Assembly (NCBI RefSeq): GCF_000304355.2
Contig: NC_018227.2
Location: forward strand, 682,001 to 746,000
Direction of reading: 5' to 3'
DNA: 64,000 bases
Source: Methanoculleus bourgensis MS2
GTDB lineage: Archaea > Halobacteriota > Methanomicrobia > Methanomicrobiales > Methanoculleaceae
Shown one piece after another: positions 43,203 to 51,873 of the stretch. Made by a program: the position numbers and the translations under genes. Below the pieces are notes generated by a model. It saw only the letters and a program-made list of their open reading frames with translations. It was not told the DNA's origin and did no database searches. The stretch's first letter is position 1, and every line of letters begins with the position of its first letter.

Positions 43203-44075
43203 TTAGAGATCTACCGCGAGCCCGAGGATCTCCGATGCCCCTGAGAAGACGTCGCGGGCGATCCTCGCTAAGCCCCTGGCCGCAGACCATTCGTCGTAGA
43301 CAGCGACTTCCCGGGAGAGGAGCGCCTTCACCCCCGGAGCGATGGCGGGCGCCATGGAACCGGCGAGGGCGACCTCTGCGCCGGGGTTTATGAGGAGCAT
43401 CGCGGCACACTCCATCGCGGCGAACATCGCCATCGTCTCTACCCTAAGTTCGGGAGGCATCGTGTAGTTCACTCCCGCGTGGAGGAAGGCATCGTTTGCC
43501 GTGCTGTCGCCCCGGTCTATCAGGCGGATCGCATCTACGTCGAGAGCGCCGTGCTGGGTGCCGGGCGCAAAGATGCAGGCGTCGAACGCACCGGTGATCC
43601 GGCCCTCGGTCACAAGAAGGGTGACGGTGTTTGAACTCGCGTCGCAGACCACGATATCCGGCCCGAGGTCGTGTGAGACTTCGTAGAGGATCCCGATCTT
43701 CTCGGGGCTTGCCTGGTGGGAGTATGCTTTGAACCGCGGATCGGTCGGGGATCCCCGGTGCAGCCCGGGGATGACGACGGCCGGGAGGCCGCTTCTCTCG
43801 ATCTCGTCATAGACCCGGGTGCCGCCGCCGATATGCTTGCCGGCCCCCTCGCGTGAGATGATGCCGCGATTCTTGACCTTCCTGATATCGGTGATGGCAG
43901 GGATGCCGTCACCCATCGAGTAGCAGACGGCAATACCCTCGATCTCGTCGAGAGGGCAGAGGCGGCCGAGGTCGTCGGCCGAGAAGGTTCTGGCCTCTTC
44001 ACGGGAGATCTTGAACTCCCGCGCCCCTGTGGAGAAGCGCATCGCGGTAGTGCCGTGATCGATGCCGATAAACAT
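43203..44075 (-). CDS. methanogenesis marker protein 12 (ASKHA-fold, UPF0285)
   Basis: The 290-residue protein starts MFIGIDHGTTAMRFS, an ASKHA nucleotide-binding phosphate-1 loop, and includes VVCDASSNTVTLLVTEGRI and EVALAGSMAPAIAPGVK. It matches the methanogen-specific marker 12 family, which is near-universal in methanogens but of unproven function. The 3' end (43203-43358) is duplicated at 41053-41217, yet this copy is complete. Confidence 0.88.
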   Translation of the reverse strand: MFIGIDHGTTAMRFSTGAREFKISREEARTFSADDLGRLCPLDEIEGIAVCYSMGDGIPAITDIRKVKNRGIISREGAGKHIGGGTRVYDEIERSGLPAVVIPGLHRGSPTDPRFKAYSHQASPEKIGILYEVSHDLGPDIVVCDASSNTVTLLVTEGRITGAFDACIFAPGTQHGALDVDAIRLIDRGDSTANDAFLHAGVNYTMPPELRVETMAMFAAMECAAMLLINPGAEVALAGSMAPAIAPGVKALLSREVAVYDEWSAARGLARIARDVFSGASEILGLAVDL

Positions 44076-44129
44076 GATATTGTACCGGTTTACCTCAGAA
44101 AAGAAGTATGTTGTTAAATTCCCCGGGAC

Positions 44130-45002
44130 TCAGGCCCCGCTGGCCGTATAGCGCCTCTTCGCGTACTCCACCGCGCCGACGATGACGAGACCGGCGATGA
44201 AGAAGATCCAGCCGCCGGTCAGCATATCCCCGGCCAGGGACCCCTTCTCCCAGAGCATCCTTGCCGAGCCGAGCATCAGCCCGGTGAGGAAGGCGAGCAT
44301 CGCCTCGGGGTGGGTCGTTAAGAGGTACTTGAGGCCCTTAGTGAAGATGAGGAGCCCGGTGACGCCGCCGGCGATGTAGGCGACGATCTCGGGGAGGGAG
44401 AGGGCCCTGAGCGCTGCAAGCATGAACTCGTACTGGTTGAGGACGAGGGTCATGTAGGCTCCCGATATCCCCGGGAGGATCATGGCACAGAGCGCCACCA
44501 TCCCGGTGAGGAAGAGGACCGGCAGGGAGTGGCCGACGTCGAGGTGCCCGAGGCCTGCAAGGAGGAACCCGGCGCCTGTCCCGACGACGAGGTAGGCAAG
44601 GGTGGCCGCGCGCAGGGAACGGATCTCCAGGAAGAGGACGACGGCGGAGGCTAAGATCAGGCCGAGGAAGAAGGAGTAGGTCCCCACCGCGTGGTCGGTG
44701 AGGAGCGAGAGGATCACCCCGGACATCGCGAGGAAGGCGGTGCCGATCCCGGCGAGGAGAACCACGAGGAACGGGATGTCGATCTTCCCGAGGTCAGCCT
44801 GGAATGATGCAAAGTCTCCTCTGACAAGGTGCTTTGCCGAGGCCGGGTCGATGCTGCCGATGGCCCCGACCAGCCGCTCGTAGATTCCTGTGATGAGGGC
44901 GATTGTCCCCCCCGAAACCCCGGGGATGATGTCACAGGCCCCCATCATCAGCCCGCGCAGGTAGATCTCGGCGTGCTCCCGTATGCCGGGGCGGGGGGTC
45001 AT
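44130..45002 (-). CDS. DUF368 membrane protein, polyprenyl-phosphate translocase-like
   Basis: The 290-residue protein has about eight membrane helices and the two DUF368 signatures GACDIIPGVSGGTIALITG (about 18-36) and CAMILPGISGAYMTLVLNQY (about 175-195). In bacteria DUF368 proteins (PopT) recycle undecaprenyl phosphate across the membrane. In an archaeon the likely substrate is dolichyl-type phosphate used for glycosylation; this is inferred by family. Confidence 0.88.
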   Translation of the reverse strand: MTPRPGIREHAEIYLRGLMMGACDIIPGVSGGTIALITGIYERLVGAIGSIDPASAKHLVRGDFASFQADLGKIDIPFLVVLLAGIGTAFLAMSGVILSLLTDHAVGTYSFFLGLILASAVVLFLEIRSLRAATLAYLVVGTGAGFLLAGLGHLDVGHSLPVLFLTGMVALCAMILPGISGAYMTLVLNQYEFMLAALRALSLPEIVAYIAGGVTGLLIFTKGLKYLLTTHPEAMLAFLTGLMLGSARMLWEKGSLAGDMLTGGWIFFIAGLVIVGAVEYAKRRYTASGA

Positions 45003-45163
45003 GGTCCCGCTCCGTAGCAGGTCACCGGGGTTATGCCGGCACGGGGAATTCGGGGCTGCAGACGGATTGTATCAGGTTTGCGCCAGGTGAACGCCTGCGC
45101 GTAGACGACGATCAATCCGGCAGCGGAAACCAGGGACCGGGCGGCGGTGCATGATTCTCTCAA
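44999..45163 (-). CDS. possible small protein coupled to DUF368
   Basis: The TTG at 45163 has AAGGAG about nine bases upstream. The 54-residue frame contains a hydrophobic LVSAAGLIVVYAQAF and its TGA overlaps the DUF368 ATG (ATGA). The spacing suggests translational coupling, but codon use and composition are not convincing. Confidence 0.3.
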   Translation of the reverse strand: MRESCTAARSLVSAAGLIVVYAQAFTWRKPDTIRLQPRIPRAGITPVTCYGAGP

Positions 45164-45615
45164 GCGGACAACTCCTTCATCATAGATGGTATGTAATGGA
45201 TGTAAAGTATGCTCCGATGCCGACTACCTGTATGTGCCCGGGCCGGGTGGGGGCATGAACTCTCTTTCCATGCTGCCGGGTCTTCGATTCTGGTTCAGAG
45301 GGAGAGCGGAACAGCGCTTCCAGGGTCATGATGGGGTTTCGGAGGAGGTTTTGCGGATACCTATCTGCATGGAAGGTATGGTCCCCCCTCTGTCCCTAAC
45401 CCCCGGGCGGCTTTCCACCCCGGTCCACTGCCTGGAGGGAGTCAGGAGAAAAGCCGTCTCCATGCGTGCAACTTTCTCGCCGTGCCTGACCGGGGATTAC
45501 TGCAGTCTTTCTGTGTGATAGCGAAAAAGGCCTGAATATAACAGTGGATGCACATAATGGCTCTATCCTTGGCTGCTTTTTTGGGTGCGCGCGCTTTAAT
45601 TTTATTATAGGAATA
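45164..45615. other. intergenic, no convincing gene
   Basis: An open frame at 45186-45518 has unlikely composition and no recognisable start context. I see no repeat or RNA. The region just after holds the promoter of the large surface protein. Confidence 0.4.
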
Positions 45616-45658
45616 TTTTTATATTACACTGAATATTCACTTGCCCACAAGGGGGGAT
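45616..45658 (+). promoter_or_regulatory. promoter and ribosome-binding site of the surface protein gene
   Basis: A TATA-like TTTTTATATTA at 45616-45626 sits about 25-30 bp before the likely start of transcription, and GGGGGGAT at 45651-45658 precedes the ATG at 45663. Confidence 0.55.
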
Positions 45659-45662
45659 ATGC

Positions 45663-48260
45663 ATGAAACAATCATTACTGTTCAGTTTGTGCATCGTCCT
45701 TCTCCTGTCGGTCGCTGCCGCAAGCACGGCAGTCCTGATTGGAGAAGGGCCTGTCAAACTGAGTCCTGATGAGTATGTGAACATTACGCCCGTAAACAGC
45801 ACCGAGGCGTATGAGGTGCCCCAGGCAACCGTGCTTGGAGCACTTGATGCAGCCTCGATCCTCGGAGCATTTGAGTACGAGGTCACTGCAGACCTGCCTC
45901 CGGAAGAGGGGAATCTCAGTATTACCTCAATTGCAGGCGTTGAGAACGAGGTACGGAATGAGACCCCGTACGCTTGGACGTTCTGGGTGAATGACGAGGA
46001 GGCTACGACCGGGCCCGCTGTGACGAATGTAACTGACGGGGACAACGTGACCTACTCCTACGGGCCTCCGGGCCACTCCGTGGAGAACGCCTCCTATACG
46101 CTGAACGTCTACGTGAGTGTGCCGGGGGCGGAAGTGAATGTAACACCGACACCCACACCGACACCGACCGCCGAAGCGAACGTCACCATCACGTCGCCTG
46201 AGGAGGGTGCCAACATCACTGCCGGTAACGTCACGGTGAGTGTGAACGTCACGAACTTCACGCTGGTCGAGCCCACGGGGCAGGCGAACGCTCCCGGTGA
46301 AGGGCACCTGCACTACTACCTTGACGCCGTAGTGCCGACGAACGCGAGCGCTCCCGCCATCCCGGAGACCGGTGGGTATGTCGTCTCCACGAACACCTCC
46401 CACACCTGGGAGAACGTGACGCCGGGTGCGCACAACCTCTCGGTCCAGCTGGTCAATAACGACCATACGCCGATCATCCCGCTCGCCGCAGACATGGTCA
46501 ACGTGACAGTCAGCGGTGTCACACCTACGCCGACCCCGACGGTGAATGTGACGCCGACCCCGACGGTGAACGTGACGCCGACCCCGACGGTGAATGTGAC
46601 GCCGACCCCGACGGTGAACGTAACACCGACACCAACGGTGCCTGCACCGGCCGTGAACGTGACCGATGAGATTATTGCAGGACTTTCGGAGGAGGAGAAC
46701 CTGACAACGTTCGTCGATGCTGTGAACAGGTCCACCGTCTTCCAGACGCTCGATGCAAACAGGACCTACATCATATGCGCGCCGACCAACGAGGCATTCG
46801 CCGGTCTGGGTAACGAGACACTCTCGATGATCCTGAACGATACAGCGCTTCTGGACAGCATCCTCGGGTACCACATCATCGAGAGTGATTACACGCTCGA
46901 AGAACTCGTGATGATGTGCCAGAATGCGACCAACGGCCAGATCGCCCTGCCAACAGTTGAGGGACCGGACGTCAATGTCTCGCTCACCGAAGGCGGGCAG
47001 GTGGTCATCAACAACGCTGTTGTCGTGACCCAGATCCAGATCACGAACAACATCATCGTCTACGTGATCGATGGTGTCCTGATCCCGCCGGGAGGCCCGG
47101 TCCCGACACCGACTCCCACGCCCACTCCGACAGTGACCGTGACACCCACCCCAACAGTGACCGTGACCCCGACCCCGACGGTGAATGTCACACCCACGCC
47201 CACCGTGAACGTGACACCGACATCCACACCGACACCGACCGCCGAAGCGAACGTCACCATCACGTCGCCCGAGGAGGGTGCTAACATCACTACCGGTAAC
47301 GTCACGGTGAGTGTGAACGTCACGAACTTCACGCTGATCGAGCCCACCGGCCAAGCGAACGCGCCGGGTGAAGGGCACCTGCACTACTACCTTGACGCCG
47401 TAGTGCCGACGAACGCGAGCGCTCCCGCCATCCCGGAGACCGGTGGGTATGTCGTCTCCACGAACACCTCCCACACCTGGGAGAACGTGACGCCGGGTGC
47501 GCACAACCTCTCGGTCCAGCTGGTCAATAACGACCATACGCCGATCATCCCGCTCGCCGCAGACATGGTCAACGTGACAGTCAGCGGTGTCACTCCTACA
47601 CCGACCCCGACGGAGACCGTGACGCCGACCCCAACAGTGACCGTGACACCGACACCGACGGTGACCGTAACGCCAACGCCGACGGTGACCGTGACACCCA
47701 CGCCCACCGTGACCGTAACGCCAGCGCCGACACCACCGGCGGCGGGCATGGACCTCCAGCTCTATGACGGTTGGAACTTCGTCTCCATCCCAAGACCGCT
47801 CTCCGAGGGCAACAACACCGCGATAGCAGTCTTCGGGGACGTCGACACGGGCGGGCGGCCGATCTACACCTACGCCCCGGCGACCGGGTTTGAGCCCGTG
47901 GGCGCGAATACGACCCTGGAAGTCCTCGATGGCTACTGGGTCTACTCGAACGGGACCGCAACCGTGCGGCTGACGTTCAGCACCGACCCGGTGACTGCCC
48001 CGGCGTCCAAGACGCTGAGCCCGGGCTGGAACGCCATCGGCTACTCTGACCTGACCCCGTCGACCGCAAACGAGACGCTCACATCGGTGGAAGACAGCTG
48101 GGTCTATGTTGTCGGTTACGACGCACAGAACCAGAACTACCGGCCGGCGCTCATCAACGACCAGATGGGAGCACGGGGGGAGAACCAGAGACTCTTCCCG
48201 ACCGAAGGCTACTGGCTGTTCATGCGCGAGGATGGCACACTGGCTGCCATCAGCGCCTAA
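45663..48260 (+). CDS. large secreted mosaic surface protein (DUF4430-like, two DUF4399-like, fasciclin)
   Basis: The 865-residue protein has a signal peptide (about 1-20, ending AAAST) and a DUF4430-like start (about 25-150: AWTFWVNDEEATTG). Next are two near-identical DUF4399-like modules (about 165-285 and 522-642: GEGHLHYYLDAVVPTNASAP). A fasciclin domain lies between them (about 330-477, ending IVYVIDGVLIPP), and a C-terminal domain with two GWN repeats at about 697-865 (YDGWNFVSIP, LSPGWNAIGYS). They are joined by PTPTVNVTPTP spacers. There is no transmembrane anchor; many N-x-T/S sites suggest heavy glycosylation. It is probably an S-layer-associated adhesin. Confidence 0.85.
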   Translation: MKQSLLFSLCIVLLLSVAAASTAVLIGEGPVKLSPDEYVNITPVNSTEAYEVPQATVLGALDAASILGAFEYEVTADLPPEEGNLSITSIAGVENEVRNETPYAWTFWVNDEEATTGPAVTNVTDGDNVTYSYGPPGHSVENASYTLNVYVSVPGAEVNVTPTPTPTPTAEANVTITSPEEGANITAGNVTVSVNVTNFTLVEPTGQANAPGEGHLHYYLDAVVPTNASAPAIPETGGYVVSTNTSHTWENVTPGAHNLSVQLVNNDHTPIIPLAADMVNVTVSGVTPTPTPTVNVTPTPTVNVTPTPTVNVTPTPTVNVTPTPTVPAPAVNVTDEIIAGLSEEENLTTFVDAVNRSTVFQTLDANRTYIICAPTNEAFAGLGNETLSMILNDTALLDSILGYHIIESDYTLEELVMMCQNATNGQIALPTVEGPDVNVSLTEGGQVVINNAVVVTQIQITNNIIVYVIDGVLIPPGGPVPTPTPTPTPTVTVTPTPTVTVTPTPTVNVTPTPTVNVTPTSTPTPTAEANVTITSPEEGANITTGNVTVSVNVTNFTLIEPTGQANAPGEGHLHYYLDAVVPTNASAPAIPETGGYVVSTNTSHTWENVTPGAHNLSVQLVNNDHTPIIPLAADMVNVTVSGVTPTPTPTETVTPTPTVTVTPTPTVTVTPTPTVTVTPTPTVTVTPAPTPPAAGMDLQLYDGWNFVSIPRPLSEGNNTAIAVFGDVDTGGRPIYTYAPATGFEPVGANTTLEVLDGYWVYSNGTATVRLTFSTDPVTAPASKTLSPGWNAIGYSDLTPSTANETLTSVEDSWVYVVGYDAQNQNYRPALINDQMGARGENQRLFPTEGYWLFMREDGTLAAISA
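46161..46520 (+). repeat. duplicated module inside the surface gene (first copy)
   Basis: The DNA from here to about 46520 recurs, almost unchanged, at 47232-47591, an offset of 1071 bp (357 codons). Synonymous differences are few, which points to a recent duplication or gene conversion between modules. Confidence 0.85.
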
Positions 48261-48348
48261 CCATTTTTTCCACGAAAACCTCGCGCCCTTCCGGGTAGTC
48301 AGGAATCGGGGATCGGCACCCTGGTCGGAAAAAGAGAAATTAACGGTC

Positions 48349-48648
48349 CTATTGGGCAAGGATCTTCTGTTTCTCCTGCTGGAATTCTTCCTCCGTCAGG
48401 GCTCCCATCTGCTTCAGTTCCGCCAGTTGCTTGAGTTGAGCCAGTTTCTGCTCCTGGGTCATGCCCGTCCCGGCAGGAACGGCCTGGACCTGCTGTTCGC
48501 GTTGTGCCGCCTGTTGTGCTTGTGCTTCCTTCTGCATCTCTCTCTGTTGCATCCGCTTATTAACAGCCCGGGAAGTTGCAGTGGCTGTTCCAGCGACCAC
48601 CGCCGTGCGAGCCACAGTGCCGATAAGACCCGGTCGACCGCCTCTCAT
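48349..48648 (-). CDS. SHOCT-domain protein
   Basis: The 99-residue protein has a Gly/Ala-rich hydrophobic N-terminus (about 7-27), a Gln-rich middle (KEAQAQQAAQREQQVQ) and a C-terminal SHOCT motif (LKQLAELKQMGALTEEEFQQ, then KQKILAQ). The SHOCT module is a short oligomerisation or membrane-tethering hairpin common at protein ends. It lies after the DUF6325 gene on the same strand with a short gap. Confidence 0.82.
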   Translation of the reverse strand: MRGGRPGLIGTVARTAVVAGTATATSRAVNKRMQQREMQKEAQAQQAAQREQQVQAVPAGTGMTQEQKLAQLKQLAELKQMGALTEEEFQQEKQKILAQ

Positions 48649-48681
48649 GATATCTCTCCTCCGATGACTTCCAAACTCTTT

Positions 48682-49137
48682 TCAACTCGCTCTACTGCCA
48701 CCGGCCGCTTCCAGTTCCCCGGGTCGCCATGCAAGCGCGGCGTCTACCTTCTCTTTTTTGATGCGCTCGCCAGCGATCACCTCTCCATGGGCGTTCAGCA
48801 CAGCGTCCCGGAACTTCTTCGCCCACAGGTGTTCGAACAGGAAGAGTGCCGCGGAGCTATTCTTCTCAATGATATCACTGACCTTCCGTATATCATCTTC
48901 AGCCAGGAGCGTAGTTGTATCCCGTGCGAGCGGGGCAAATGCGCTTGCCGCATCTTTTTGAAGGTCACTGAGTTCCATCACGCTGACGTTGCCCTGTTCA
49001 TCCTTCCTCACAAAGACCAGGTCAATGATCCGGATGACGCCCTTGTCGACCACCTCACGCAACGCCGGGATAATCTCGCCTTTGAACTGGTTTCCCGGGA
49101 ATTCGATGACCATATATTCCACTGGACCAAGAGACAT
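48682..49137 (-). CDS. DUF6325 family protein
   Basis: The 151-residue protein starts LGPVEYMVIEFPGNQFKGEI and has IRIIDLVFVRKDEQGNVSVM and a C-terminal helix, the pattern of DUF6325/DUF1269-like small proteins. These often sit beside SHOCT proteins, as here. A degraded paralogue is at 58274. The role is unknown; a stress or membrane-associated function is suspected. Confidence 0.75.
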   Translation of the reverse strand: MSLGPVEYMVIEFPGNQFKGEIIPALREVVDKGVIRIIDLVFVRKDEQGNVSVMELSDLQKDAASAFAPLARDTTTLLAEDDIRKVSDIIEKNSSAALFLFEHLWAKKFRDAVLNAHGEVIAGERIKKEKVDAALAWRPGELEAAGGSRAS

Positions 49138-49620
49138 AGCGCGCCTCCGGAGCAGGATGCTGGTTCAACTATATAACCCAGACTGCTGCACTGTATACCC
49201 GCGGTTTCCATCGACGTTTGGGTTCGACGATACGATTGAACGCCTTTCAGACCCGTAGAAGTCCAACTCTCCGGCAGGCAGATTATCTATCCTGGCCGGG
49301 AGAAGGATGACGGTCGGCAACAGGTAAACGGCATGTGATCTCAGGACCACAGTGACCGGTGTCCGGCCCTGCAAGGAGCGAGCCCGTACGAAGAGACGCA
49401 GGGTATAAATACCGGAATTGCAACTGAACTCGATGACATCTCCGGCGGGCTCCTACAACGGCTCATCACCTGGCGGCATTCCATTCGCCCCTGCGACGGG
49501 CTTCGTCCATACCCTTCCTCACGGCCCGAACCACAGCATTCTCGCGGAATATAATACCTGACCGTCTTCGGCTTTCAATTCCCACTGGAGCATGGACCCA
49601 AAGTAAGAAAGGGGATCTGT
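49138..49620. other. intergenic with a TATA-like box
   Basis: No gene is seen. A TATA-like GGGTATAAATACCGG lies at about 49402-49416, some 200 bp upstream of the sugar-porter gene, implying a long leader if used. GAAAGGGGA before 49621 is the ribosome-binding site. Confidence 0.4.
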
Positions 49621-51027
49621 ATGACGTCTGAACGCGGAAAAGTTACAGGTTTTGTCCTCGTCGTTGCTGCAATTGCCGCCATTGCCGGGATACTCTTTGG
49701 GTTCGATACCGGTGTCATCTCGGGAGCGATTCTGTTCATCAACGAGGAATTCAGTCTCACGAGCGTCATGACCGAAGTGGCGGTGAGTTCCGTGCTGGTG
49801 GGTGCGATCATCGGGGCGCTCTTCGGAGGCCCTCTCTCCGACAGGGTGGGGCGCCGCAGTTCCATTCTGGCCGCCTCGGTGATCTTCCTCATCGGTACAT
49901 TCGTAGTCGTCCTCTCCTCTCTCTTCTCCATATTTCTCATCGGCAGGATCCTGATCGGGATAGCGATCGGAATCGCCTCGTTCGTCGCTCCCCTCTATAT
50001 CTCAGAAGTTGCGCCCGAAAGTATCAGGGGCGCTCTTGTATCGCTCAACCAACTTCTGATAACGATCGGGATCCTGATCGCCTACGGCGTGAATTTCTAC
50101 TTCGCAGCGGCCGGCGATTGGCGTGCAATGTTTTTCGCGGGCGTGATCCCGGGCACGATCCTCCTTATCGGCATGTACCTGATGCCCCGAAGCCCCAGGT
50201 GGCTGGTATTTATAAACCGCCCCGATGCCGCTGCAGGCGTCCTGCAAAAGATCCGTGGCACCCCCGATGTCTCGGAAGAATTGAACGATATCGTGAAGAG
50301 CGTTCGGGAGGAAGGGGCCGGCACATGGTCGGATCTGGTTGCGCCCGCGGTCAGGCTTCCGCTGGCCCTCGGCGTCGGCCTGGCGGTCCTCCAGCAGGCG
50401 ACCGGCATCAACACTGTCATCTACTATGCGCCAACCATCTTCCAGTTTGCCGGTCTCGCGGAAGCAACCGCCTCGATTGCCGCAACGGTCGGGATCGGTA
50501 TCGTGAATGTCCTGGTAACCCTGGTCGCCATCTGGCTTGTCGATCGGGCGGGACGCCGCCCGCTGCTCCTGTGGAGCGTTGCCGGTATGGGTATCGCCAT
50601 GCTGATTCTCGGGATTGGGTTTGCCCTCAGTAACAGTAGTGCCGGACAGATGGCCGTGTCGTTAGGGCTGGTTACCGCGATAGGCCTCATCATCTATGTA
50701 GCCTCCTTTGCGGTAGGCCTTGGACCGATCTTCTGGTTGATCATCTCTGAGATCTATCCGCTCAGCGTACGGGGGTTGGCTATGAGCCTCGCGACGGTCA
50801 CGAACTGGGCTGCAAACTTCATCATTGCGGCGACGTTCCTCTCGATGGTGAACCTCATCGGCCAGTCCGGTGTCTTTCTCCTGTACGCCCTGGTCGCCCT
50901 GTTTGCGTGGTTATTCATATTCAAACTTGTACCGGAGACAAAAGGAATGTCCCTGGAGCAGATCGAGGCATACTTCCGGTCCCGTGCACATCGGCGTTTG
51001 GGTGGAGAGGAGAAGGGAGTGGAATAA
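49621..51027 (+). CDS. MFS sugar porter family transporter
   Basis: The 468-residue protein has 12 membrane helices and the sugar-porter signatures GILFGFDTGVISGAILFI in helix 1, GGPLSDRVGRRSSIL between helices 2 and 3, and PLYISEVAPESIRGAL. Later come LAVLQQATGINTVIYYAPTIF (helix 7) and the end motif FKLVPETKGMSLEQIE. It imports a sugar or polyol with protons. Sugar porters are unusual in methanogens and it lies near two glycosidase genes, so the substrate may be one of their products. Confidence 0.92.
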   Translation: MTSERGKVTGFVLVVAAIAAIAGILFGFDTGVISGAILFINEEFSLTSVMTEVAVSSVLVGAIIGALFGGPLSDRVGRRSSILAASVIFLIGTFVVVLSSLFSIFLIGRILIGIAIGIASFVAPLYISEVAPESIRGALVSLNQLLITIGILIAYGVNFYFAAAGDWRAMFFAGVIPGTILLIGMYLMPRSPRWLVFINRPDAAAGVLQKIRGTPDVSEELNDIVKSVREEGAGTWSDLVAPAVRLPLALGVGLAVLQQATGINTVIYYAPTIFQFAGLAEATASIAATVGIGIVNVLVTLVAIWLVDRAGRRPLLLWSVAGMGIAMLILGIGFALSNSSAGQMAVSLGLVTAIGLIIYVASFAVGLGPIFWLIISEIYPLSVRGLAMSLATVTNWAANFIIAATFLSMVNLIGQSGVFLLYALVALFAWLFIFKLVPETKGMSLEQIEAYFRSRAHRRLGGEEKGVE

Positions 51028-51342
51028 GGAGGAGTTCGTTCCCAAACCCCCACGGTGCCATATCGGCCGATGAGCATCAGGGTGGTGGATGCGGATACGG
51101 CAGACGGGCTGTTCCCCGGTTCGTCTTCGGCACTCAAACTCCCGTCCTGCGAGGATTAGGGGGGGTTGCCGGGCAGCGCCCTGTCCGGGGGGAGTCTCCC
51201 TCTCCTGATATGATCCCCGCTGGGATGTGCGACTGCCGGTTCGGTAGGGGCACAAGCACCGAAGAGCGACGTCCCTATCGGGACATCGTCGCATACTTTT
51301 GGGATGTGCTCGAGGTGTAAAACCGGCGGAGTTCCCGGCAGT

Positions 51343-51352
51343 TATTTATATT
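51343..51352 (+). promoter_or_regulatory. TATA box of the PsiE-like gene
   Basis: TATTTATATT lies about 25 bp upstream of the ATG at 51374, so transcription probably begins at or near that codon. The 345-base interval before it (51028-51342) shows no gene. Confidence 0.5.
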
Positions 51353-51373
51353 GACCAGCATGATAGGCCGTGC

Positions 51374-51826
51374 ATGCACCACTTCGTGGAGTGGTTTGAG
51401 CGTTTCACCTACCTCGTGCTCATTGTGTTCCTGGTTGTGGTACTACTCTTTACGCTCCTCGAACTGGGGTGGCTGACATTCATAGGGCTGTTTGAGGTTA
51501 CTCCCCTCCGGCTTGAGAGCCCGGAGTTGTTCGAACTCTTCGGGTACTTTCTGCTGGTCCTCATCGGCCTGGAACTCCTGGAGACAATAAAAGCGTACCT
51601 GGAGAGGAGAGAGTTCCATGTCGAGATCATCATCCTTGTCGCAATCATCGCTATCGCAAGAAAAGTCATCCTCCTGGGTTCGGCAACTCCAGGCGAACTC
51701 ATCGGTATCGCGCTGATCATCATTGCTCTCTGCGGCGGTTATTACCTCCTGCGCCGGGCAGGACTGCCGTATTCTCTCTCGCCGGATAACCGTATGTCCT
51801 CATCCGAGAGGCGAGAAGAACTCTAA
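51374..51826 (+). CDS. PsiE-like phosphate-starvation membrane protein
   Basis: The 150-residue protein has four hydrophobic helices (LVLIVFLVVVLLFTLLELG, LFGYFLLVLIGLELLETIKA, IIILVAIIAIARKVILLG and a fourth) in the PsiE family layout with the conserved LELLET and IAIARKVIL. ATG at 51374 is chosen because a TATA-like box ends 22 bp before it; longer frames lack the family sequence. The function of PsiE is not established. Confidence 0.78.
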   Translation: MHHFVEWFERFTYLVLIVFLVVVLLFTLLELGWLTFIGLFEVTPLRLESPELFELFGYFLLVLIGLELLETIKAYLERREFHVEIIILVAIIAIARKVILLGSATPGELIGIALIIIALCGGYYLLRRAGLPYSLSPDNRMSSSERREEL

Positions 51827-51873
51827 AAGGACAGCCGGCAAAAATTGAGGGTTCCAGCGAACCCGCTCTACGA

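Noticed and set aside
45186-45518. 110-codon frame before the surface protein gene
   Set aside because: There is no ribosome-binding site, no motif, and the composition is unlike real proteins of this genome.
46530-46645. short tandem repeats resembling a CRISPR array
   Set aside because: The repeats are coding PTPTVNVT spacers in phase with the reading frame, with no unique spacers of constant length.
45927-48359. 810-codon minus-strand frame with many Arg/His/Gly repeats
   Set aside because: It is the antisense reading of the PT-rich surface gene and its repeats mirror the plus-strand spacers.
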